Shown here one piece after another: positions 14,039-19,682 of a stretch of DNA of 19,682 bases. Positions within the stretch are counted from its first letter, which is position 1. Each line of letters opens with the position of its first letter. The position numbers were made by a program, and so were the translations under genes. The notes under the pieces are model-generated. The model was not told the origin of the DNA. It saw only the letters and a list, made by a program, of their open reading frames with translations, and did not search any database. Origin of the DNA: DASVEE01 sp036399695 (GTDB lineage Bacteria; Acidobacteriota; Thermoanaerobaculia; Gp7-AA8); assembly GCA_036399695.1 (NCBI GenBank), contig DASWMP010000297.1, positions 1 to 19,682 of the forward strand. The letters run 5' to 3'.

Positions 14039-15709
14039 ATGGCCGAACAGCTTCAGATTCATTACGTGGACCTCGGCGTACCGCGCGTGGCGGATCTGAA
14101 GCCGGAGACTTCGGTCGGCCGCACCGAGGGGAACGATCTCGTTCTCAACCACCCGTCGGTCTCACGCAAGCACGCCCGTTTCGAGGAGCGCCACAACGGC
14201 TGGTGGATCATCGACCTCCGGTCGACGAACGGCGTGAAGATCAACGGCAACCTCGTCACCGAGGCGCTGGTCAACCCCGGCGACAAGATCCTGATCGGAA
14301 GCGTGCAGCTCGACGTGAAGGCGCTGCCCAGCGTCGACTTCAACGCGGACTCGATGTTCGACAACCCCTCCGGCACCGTGATCCGCCGCATCTCCGATTT
14401 CAACTCGGAATTCGGCCTCGATCTCGCGGAGCTGCAGGCGGAGCCGGGCGCCCCGCGCACGCCGCTGCCGCCGGGCTCCGAGCCCTCGGTGACGCGCGAG
14501 AAGATCTTCCAGGTGCTCGTGCAGGTGGCCAAGTCGCTGCTGCAGACCGAGGAGCTGACCGACCTGCTCAACACCGTGATGGACATGATCTTCAAGTACC
14601 TGCCGGTCGAGCGTGGGCTGATCATCCTGTTCGACGAGCAGGGCAACCCCGTGCCCCGGCTGACGAAGTTCATCGCCGGCGCCGACGCGGGGGACATCCC
14701 GATCTCCCGCACGATCCTGAAGATGGTGGCGGAACAGCAGATCGCCCTCATGACCTCCAACGCGCTCGAGGACGCCCGCCTCCTCGGCGGCAAGTCCATC
14801 GCGATCCACGGCATCCGCTCGGCCATGTGCGTCCCGCTCTGGAACCGGCAGCGCGTCATCGGCGCCGTGCAGGTCGATTCGCCGATCCACATCGGCCGCT
14901 TCACCGAAGAAGACCTCGACCTGATCACGGCGCTGGCGAACTTCGCCGCGGTGGCGATCGAACGGGCGCAGCTCGCCGAGAAGATCGAGCAGGAGCGGAA
15001 GATCCGCTCGAAGATGGAGCGCTACCACTCGCCCGCCGTGATCGAGGAGATCGTGAAAGGCGTCATCTTCGCCGACGAGACGGATATCCGCAGCGCAGAG
15101 GTGACGATCCTCTTCGCCGACATCTCCGGCTTCACGACCGTCTCGGAAACCCAGCGGCCGGAGGAAGTGGCGGAGTTCCTGTCGAACTTCTTCTCGGCGG
15201 CGGTCGATTCGATCTTCGCTTACGGCGGCACGCTCGACAAATTCATCGGCGACGCGGTGATGGCGTTCTTCGGCGCGCCGATCCCGCAGGACGATCACGC
15301 TGACCGGGCCATTCTGGCGGGGCTCATGCTGCAGGAACGCGTCGCGGAATGGAACCGCCAGCGCGAGGCGGAGGGGCTCCCGGTCGTCAAGGTACGCATC
15401 GGGATCAACAGCGGTCCGGCCGTCGTCGGCAATGTAGGGACGGAGAAGCGCGTCGACTACACCGTCCTCGGGACGTCGGTGAACATCGCCTCCCGCCTGG
15501 AAAGCGGCGTGGCCAAGCCAGGCCAGCTCGTGATCTCCCAGAACACGCTGGACCGGGTCATCGGCAGCTTCGACACCGAGTCGCTGGGCGAGTTCGCCCT
15601 CAAGGGACTGCAGCAGAAGATGCCGGTGTACATGGTCACGGGCAGCGAAGCAGTCCGGCAGCGCTCGCACAACGATACGTTCCATGCGGCGTCGGCCGCT
15701 TCGACCTGA
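14039..15709 (+). CDS. FHA-GAF-class III adenylate cyclase
   Basis: Cytoplasmic protein of 556 aa. An N-terminal FHA domain (about 5-95; GR 27-28, SRKH 42-45, STNG 62-65) binds phosphothreonine. A GAF sensor domain covers about 152-312, then a short linker helix (310-330). The class III cyclase catalytic domain spans about 350-535. Metal-binding Asp residues are D361 (FADISGF) and D405 (KFIGDAVMAFFG). K401 and T479 sit at the purine-selecting positions, and N482 and R486 (VNIASR) at the transition-state positions, a set that predicts ATP rather than GTP as substrate. It therefore probably makes cAMP under control of a GAF ligand and of phosphothreonine binding. It is divergent from the phosphatase-kinase cassette across 148 bp, which makes those kinases the likely source of its FHA ligand. 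Confidence 0.93.
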   Translation: MAEQLQIHYVDLGVPRVADLKPETSVGRTEGNDLVLNHPSVSRKHARFEERHNGWWIIDLRSTNGVKINGNLVTEALVNPGDKILIGSVQLDVKALPSVDFNADSMFDNPSGTVIRRISDFNSEFGLDLAELQAEPGAPRTPLPPGSEPSVTREKIFQVLVQVAKSLLQTEELTDLLNTVMDMIFKYLPVERGLIILFDEQGNPVPRLTKFIAGADAGDIPISRTILKMVAEQQIALMTSNALEDARLLGGKSIAIHGIRSAMCVPLWNRQRVIGAVQVDSPIHIGRFTEEDLDLITALANFAAVAIERAQLAEKIEQERKIRSKMERYHSPAVIEEIVKGVIFADETDIRSAEVTILFADISGFTTVSETQRPEEVAEFLSNFFSAAVDSIFAYGGTLDKFIGDAVMAFFGAPIPQDDHADRAILAGLMLQERVAEWNRQREAEGLPVVKVRIGINSGPAVVGNVGTEKRVDYTVLGTSVNIASRLESGVAKPGQLVISQNTLDRVIGSFDTESLGEFALKGLQQKMPVYMVTGSEAVRQRSHNDTFHAASAAST

Positions 15710-15783
15710 GCGGAGCGCATCGGTCCGTAGAGACCCACCGCCGGCTCGCAGCCACCACTCCGCGGTGTGACCCGCCTCCTCCC

Positions 15784-17520
15784 CTACCGCGCGGATCTGC
15801 GTTTGGGGAGGCTGCCTACGATGAAGAGGTAACCGTCGTTCTGCGTGTAGATGCGGCCGTCGGGGCCGATCGATAGCGGGGTGTAGGCGGCGCCGAGGGC
15901 CAGGCGGAGGAAGAGGCGTTGGCGGAGAAGGCCGCCCTGGTCGATGGAGTAGAGGTAGCCGTCTTCGGCATTCGCGTAGACGATGCCGGCGGCGTCGACG
16001 GCGACGGCGTTGACGCACCATTCGAAGCCGTTGGGGTGGTCGTCGAGGCATTCGATGGTGCCGTCGTCGCGGCGCCCGCAACTGCGCGTCTCAGTGTTGC
16101 GGAACTTCCATTCGAGCTGGAGCTGCGGGTTGAGCTGGGAGATGTAGTAGGCCTCGGGGTCGTTCGGGGTGTTGAGCGTGCGGTCGCCGGGGCAGTGGGC
16201 GCCGTCGCCGCAGTAGGAGCCGAGGCCGTACTGGTTCTGCTTCAGAAGGACGGAGTAGGTGCCGTCGTGACGCCAGATGGCGGGCGTGAGATCCCAGCCG
16301 AAGGGGTAGGCGCGCAGGTAGTTGCCGTTGGCGTCGAACATCATCAGGTGGCCCTGCGAGTAGTTGTAGCGGGTGTACGCACCGTAGAGGATGTTGCCGT
16401 CGGGCGTGACGACCGGGGACGACGTGGAGTTGTCGGTGACGCGGCCGGAGCCGGGCTGGTTGTCGTCGGGGGAGACGCCTGTGGCGGCGCCGGCGCGGCA
16501 GCCGCCGGGGGTGCCGTTCGGCGGGAGGAGGACGTTGCAGCCGTCGTTGAAGCGGTTGCGCAGCGAGGCGGCCCACTTCGGCGTGAGGTCGGCGTTGACG
16601 GCGACGAGGTAGCCCCAACGGTCGTTCACGTGCGCGCGGCTGATGACGTAGACGGTGCCGTCCGGCGCGATGGCCGGGGCGATGTTGACGCCGGGACGCT
16701 GAACGCCACAACGCGTCGTAGGGGCGACGGCGTCGGGCGACGGCGGCCAGGGCAACTGTCCGCTCGGGAACTGCGAAGTGCAGGTGGTGGCGTCGGCGGC
16801 CGGGGCGTTGGGGACGAGCGCGGTGAAGGTGCGGACGGAGCTGGTGCCGTTACGGTCGATGCGCACGAGCCACGACGCCAGCGGATCGTTCGACCAGGGC
16901 GCAGCCGGGGCGACGCGGATGGCGGTGTAGTAGATGTTGCCCTGCGCGTCGGCGCTCGGCGGGCCGGCGGTGAAGATGGTCGGGTCGATGGAGAGACCAA
17001 AGGGATTGATGCGCGCGAGGCGGGTGCCGTCGGCGCGGCTGATTTTGTCGAGCGTGCCGCCGGCGGCGGGAGCCCACACGGCGTCGTCGGTGACGGCGAG
17101 GTGGTAGACCGGCTCCCACGTCGGGCCGCCGCTCCCGAACGGCAGCGGCTTCCAGTCGCTTTGGTAGAGCCAGCGCTGGGCAACGCCGGCGGGCGTGCGG
17201 CGGAGGTTCTGGACGTTCCAGGTCTGGGTGTCGCGTGTGGCGGGGTTGGTGAAGGTGCCGCCTTTGAGGACGGAGTAGATGTCGGCGCCGTCGACGAGCG
17301 GCACCTGGTAGTGGATGAGGAGATTGCCGCCGGTGGCGAACTGCGCGTCGGCTGCGTGCGGGTCGACGACGATTTCGGCTTCGATGCGGCCGAGGCTCTG
17401 GCCGACGACGGGCGAGGCGCTGTCGTGCGCGCCGTTGCGTCCCCATTGATACCAACCCTGCTGGGCTACCGCGGTCACCGCGATGAGCGAGAGAAGGAAG
17501 GAAGTGGCGATGGGGCGCAT
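15784..17520 (-). CDS. Secreted PQQ-like beta-propeller protein
   Basis: Protein of 578 aa. The chosen ATG at 17520 begins a clean signal peptide (MRPIATSFLLSLIAVTAVAQ). The frame extends to 17580, but that part is His/Pro-rich and not signal-like. The mature part is built of repeating blade-like units in the style of PQQ/YVTN propellers: motifs such as DGTVYVI, DGNILYG, AGIVYAN-AEDGYLYSID and DGRIYTQNDGYLF recur through the chain. Nine cysteines (for example GSYCGDGAHC and SCGRRDDGTIEC) suggest disulfides outside the cytoplasm. No PQQ-binding or dehydrogenase active site is evident, so an enzymatic role cannot be claimed. It stands alone, convergent with the cyclase gene and 148 bp downstream of pxpA. 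No good Shine-Dalgarno is seen. Confidence 0.8.
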   Translation of the reverse strand: MRPIATSFLLSLIAVTAVAQQGWYQWGRNGAHDSASPVVGQSLGRIEAEIVVDPHAADAQFATGGNLLIHYQVPLVDGADIYSVLKGGTFTNPATRDTQTWNVQNLRRTPAGVAQRWLYQSDWKPLPFGSGGPTWEPVYHLAVTDDAVWAPAAGGTLDKISRADGTRLARINPFGLSIDPTIFTAGPPSADAQGNIYYTAIRVAPAAPWSNDPLASWLVRIDRNGTSSVRTFTALVPNAPAADATTCTSQFPSGQLPWPPSPDAVAPTTRCGVQRPGVNIAPAIAPDGTVYVISRAHVNDRWGYLVAVNADLTPKWAASLRNRFNDGCNVLLPPNGTPGGCRAGAATGVSPDDNQPGSGRVTDNSTSSPVVTPDGNILYGAYTRYNYSQGHLMMFDANGNYLRAYPFGWDLTPAIWRHDGTYSVLLKQNQYGLGSYCGDGAHCPGDRTLNTPNDPEAYYISQLNPQLQLEWKFRNTETRSCGRRDDGTIECLDDHPNGFEWCVNAVAVDAAGIVYANAEDGYLYSIDQGGLLRQRLFLRLALGAAYTPLSIGPDGRIYTQNDGYLFIVGSLPKRRSAR

Positions 17521-17603
17521 GTAGGAATTGTATGGGGAGAGAGGGGGTGGGGAGTGACAGTGCTGCGACAGAGGCAGCATTGGGGGTGGAACGGGAGGGG
17601 GAA

Positions 17604-17674
17604 CGATAGGACCTATGGGACGAATGGGAGAAGGCCGGAGGCCATCGGTCGTATAGGTCCGATAAGTCCTATCG
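17604..17674. repeat. 71-bp imperfect inverted repeat at the 3' end of pxpA
   Basis: Arms 17604-17621 and 17657-17674 match at 16 of 18 positions (core CGATAGGAC). The right arm overlaps the last codon and stop of pxpA (CGA TAG on the minus strand). Downstream of pxpA it may act as a transcript end. It may also be a dispersed repeat that inserted at the stop. Confidence 0.7.
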
Positions 17675-18370
17675 TTTTTTCTTGCGCAGTTGCGAAATCG
17701 CGGTGGCGCGGGCTAGGGCACCAGGGAGGTCTGAGTGCAGGCAGATTGTGTCAAACGCAATGCTGATGCGGGTGCCGTTCGTCGCGATCACTGTGCTTTC
17801 GGTGGCCAGGAGTTGGGTTTGGTCGACCGATTCTTCGACGGTCAGCAGCGACCCGGGCTCGTTGCGGGAGACAAGCGAGCCGTCGGGGTTGTAGCGGCGA
17901 TCGGCGAAGGCTTCGCGGATGACCGGGACGCTGGCGGTGCGGGCAGCGTGGGCCATCTGCGAGTCGTTCGGCGCGACGATGGACAGCGTGGGATCGACGC
18001 TCACGATGGCCTCGATGATGGTGCGGGCCAGGACGGCATCGTGGTGGGCGTCGTTGTAGAGGGCGCCGTGGGGTTTGACGCGGCGGAGAGGGCCGAGGGC
18101 GTAGAGGGCGCGGATCTGCTCGAAGAGTGTCGCGTGGAGAGCGTCCGCCGTCATGGTCATGGAGCGGCGGCCGAAGCTTTCGCGGTCGGGATACGAGGGG
18201 TGCGCGCCGAGGATCACCCCGTGCTCGCGGGCGCGGGCGACGGCGTGCGTGATCGTGGTGACGTCGCCGGCGTGGCCGCCGCAGGCAATATTGGCGGCGT
18301 CGAGGAGGGGCCAGAGCGGCTCTTCGTCGGCGGCACCTTCTCCCATGTCGGCGCTGAGCTCGAAGATCAC
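17669..18370 (-). CDS. pxpA: 5-oxoprolinase subunit A (LamB/YcsF family)
   Basis: Protein of 233 aa, subunit A of the PxpABC 5-oxoprolinase that hydrolyses 5-oxoproline to glutamate with ATP in the cytoplasm. Family motifs are present in order: SADMGEG 6-12, ANIACGGHAGD 26-36, GAHPSYPD 55-62, VKPHGALYN 98-106, EAFADRRY 153-160 and the late ICLHSD 209-214. It is slightly shorter than the usual roughly 250 aa. The start is a GTG that overlaps the TGA of the MFS gene (GTGA, 18367-18370), with AAAGGA some ten bases ahead; no ATG gives the complete first motif. The partner subunits pxpB and pxpC, normally adjacent, are not in this window; they may lie elsewhere. The stop codon is inside an inverted repeat. 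Confidence 0.92.
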   Translation of the reverse strand: MIFELSADMGEGAADEEPLWPLLDAANIACGGHAGDVTTITHAVARAREHGVILGAHPSYPDRESFGRRSMTMTADALHATLFEQIRALYALGPLRRVKPHGALYNDAHHDAVLARTIIEAIVSVDPTLSIVAPNDSQMAHAARTASVPVIREAFADRRYNPDGSLVSRNEPGSLLTVEESVDQTQLLATESTVIATNGTRISIAFDTICLHSDLPGALARATAISQLRKKKR

Positions 18371-19569
18371 AGCTCGGTTCCTTTCGTCTCGGGGAGCAAC
18401 CAGATCAGGATCGCGCCGAGGAGGAAGAACATGGCGTCGGCGGCGATGAGCGTGCCGAGACCGTAGGTCTTGGAGGCGGCGCCGATCGCGTACGGCGCGG
18501 CGGCGGAGACGAAGCGGCCGGCGTTGTAGCAGAAGCCCTGGGCGCTGGCGCGGATGCGCGTGGGAAAGAGCTCCGCGAGCATGGCGCCGAAGAGCGAAAA
18601 GTAGCCGTGGACGAAGTAGCCGACGAGCGGGCCGATGGTCAGCAGCATGAGCGGCGTGCGTGCGCCGAAGGCGAAGAGCGGCACGACGGCGGCCGCACCG
18701 ATCATGAAGACGGTGAAGGCGGGACGGCGTCCGATGCGGTCGGCGATCCATCCGAAGCTGAGATAGCCGAAGAACGCGCCGACCTGCAGGACGATGAGCC
18801 AGCGGGCGGAGCTCGTCACGGTGAGGCCCGCTCCCCCCTCGGCGACCGGCGTCGCCAGGAAGGATGGCAGCCACGAGGTGATGCCCCAGTACGCGAGGAG
18901 GACGCTGGTGGCGACGATGGTAGCGATCGTCGTCCGGCGGATGAAGGCGGGGGCGAAGATGTCGGTGAACTTCGTCTCCACGCGCTCGCGGTCCCGCCAG
19001 AGCGGCGGCTCTTCGACGTGGCGGCGGATGAAGAACGCGAGGAGCGCGGGGGTAGCGCCAATGAGGAAGAGCACGCGCCAGCCGTAGCGCTCCAGGACCA
19101 GCGCGGACAGACCAGCCGCAATCAAAGCGCCGATGGCCCACCCGGCCTGCATGATGCCCATCGCTTTGGCGCGGTGCTTCGCGGGCCAGCTCTCGGCCAC
19201 GAGCACCGAGCCGCACGACCACTCCCCTCCCATGCCCAGCCCGACGAGGATGCGCCAGGCGATGATGTGCCACAGCGCCGTGGAGGTCGCGAGACCGGCG
19301 GTGGCGCCGGAGTAGAGCAGGATGCTGAAGGTCATGGCCCGCACGCGGCCGATGCGGTCCGCGAGCCGCCCGAAGACGATGCCGCCTATGGCGCTGGCGA
19401 ACAGCGTCATGGCCAGCGGGATGCCCATCTCTTTGCGCGTGAGTCCGAGCTCCTGCTGGATGGGGATGAGGGCGAAGGTGAAGAGCAGGACGTCCATGGC
19501 GTCCAGCATCCAGCCGAGTTGCGCGGCGAAGAGGGCGCGCCAGGCTTTGCGGGGGACGTCGGGGAACAT
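18367..19569 (-). CDS. MFS transporter, SHS/AAHS-like (organic acid:H+ symporter type)
   Basis: Integral membrane protein of 400 aa with about 12 predicted helices. The first helix has LGWMLDAMD (18-26), with the acidic pair D23/D26 seen in sialate and aromatic-acid symporters. The loop 2-3 signature GRLADRIGRVR is at 67-77 and its echo GWIADRIGRRP lies in loop 8-9. GMGGEWSCGSVLVAESWP (112-129) is also typical of these subfamilies. The substrate cannot be read from the sequence. Overlap with pxpA suggests import of 5-oxoproline or a related organic acid, an inference from context. The start is set at ATG 19569; a TTG at 19578 in frame would add three residues. Neither has a clear Shine-Dalgarno. 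Confidence 0.88.
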   Translation of the reverse strand: MFPDVPRKAWRALFAAQLGWMLDAMDVLLFTFALIPIQQELGLTRKEMGIPLAMTLFASAIGGIVFGRLADRIGRVRAMTFSILLYSGATAGLATSTALWHIIAWRILVGLGMGGEWSCGSVLVAESWPAKHRAKAMGIMQAGWAIGALIAAGLSALVLERYGWRVLFLIGATPALLAFFIRRHVEEPPLWRDRERVETKFTDIFAPAFIRRTTIATIVATSVLLAYWGITSWLPSFLATPVAEGGAGLTVTSSARWLIVLQVGAFFGYLSFGWIADRIGRRPAFTVFMIGAAAVVPLFAFGARTPLMLLTIGPLVGYFVHGYFSLFGAMLAELFPTRIRASAQGFCYNAGRFVSAAAPYAIGAASKTYGLGTLIAADAMFFLLGAILIWLLPETKGTEL

Positions 19570-19587
19570 GCGTGGCAAGTGTAGAAG

Positions 19588-19618
19588 CGATTTCGGATTT
19601 CCGATTTCCGATTTCCGG
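19588..19618. repeat. Short direct repeat ATTTCCG
   Basis: CGATTTC followed by GGATTTCC-GATTTCC-GATTTCCGG forms a 7-8 bp tandem repeat just upstream of the MFS gene. The same string (GATTTCCGATTTCCGG) occurs at 2289-2304 after the M36 gene. It is a dispersed low-copy repeat of unknown role. Confidence 0.65.
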
Positions 19619-19644
19619 AGGGACCGCGTAGCGGGTCTTGGAGT

Positions 19645-19670
19645 GCGGTGGCGAAAGCCACCGCTCTTTT
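19645..19670 (+). terminator. Terminator-like hairpin with GAAA tetraloop
   Basis: The stem GCGGTGGC/GCCACCGC (19645-19652 with 19657-19664) has a GAAA loop and is followed by TCTTTT. No + strand gene is seen before it in the window. The preceding GGAGTGCGG matches the outer end of the element at 12513, so it is probably another member of that repeat family. Confidence 0.6.
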
Positions 19671-19682
19671 ACACGTGTAGCA

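Noticed and set aside
6017..15709. Type VI secretion regulatory locus
   Set aside because: Kinase, phosphatase and FHA proteins are shared, but no structural gene (VipA/B, Hcp, VgrG, TssJ-M, ClpV) is in the window.
15784..17520. PQQ-dependent dehydrogenase
   Set aside because: Blade-like repeats are present but no cofactor-binding or catalytic signature was found.
18367..19569. Naming the MFS protein NanT
   Set aside because: Only subfamily-level motifs are visible and the neighbour is pxpA, not sialic acid genes.

Overview
The window is GC-rich, densely coding DNA. It looks like an Acidobacteriota-type soil or sediment bacterium: many Ser/Thr kinase and FHA genes, secreted proteins with Ig/fibronectin-like tails, and many small dispersed hairpin repeats between genes. 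The phylum is an inference from gene style; there is no rRNA or marker gene to confirm it.

Layout. Positions 78-2270 (+) encode a secreted M36 (fungalysin-type) metallopeptidase with Ig-like and FnIII-like C-terminal domains. It is followed by a terminator, a 72-bp nested inverted repeat and a 21-bp minisatellite with inverted ends. A class A penicillin-binding protein (2699-4855, -) is divergent from a Ser/Lys/Gly-rich basic protein with a KGG-type motif (4966-5832, +). That gene ends in hairpins, including a 100-bp near-perfect palindrome.

The core (6017-13890, all -) is a six-gene signalling cassette. In transcription order it reads: PP2C phosphatase with a C-terminal membrane anchor; membrane-anchored trypsin-like protease with a cytoplasmic FHA domain; zinc-ribbon FHA protein; soluble Ser/Thr kinase-FHA; zinc-ribbon Ser/Thr kinase with a membrane segment and PEGA domain; exported TPR-like protein. 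Four of the five junctions after the phosphatase gene are tight: three are 4-bp ATGA overlaps and one is a 48-bp gap. Divergent from it is an FHA-GAF-class III adenylate cyclase (14039-15709, +) with an almost leaderless promoter. Together the genes make, read and erase phosphothreonine, and appear to connect it to an extracytoplasmic protease and to cAMP. The protease gene has a repeat element inserted over its 5' end.

The right side holds a secreted PQQ-like beta-propeller protein (15784-17520, -) and an MFS transporter-pxpA pair (19569-17669, -) joined by a GTGA overlap. Dispersed repeats close the window. No tRNA, rRNA, CRISPR array, IS element or phage gene was seen. The stretch 15710-15783, between the convergent cyclase and propeller genes, shows no convincing signal.
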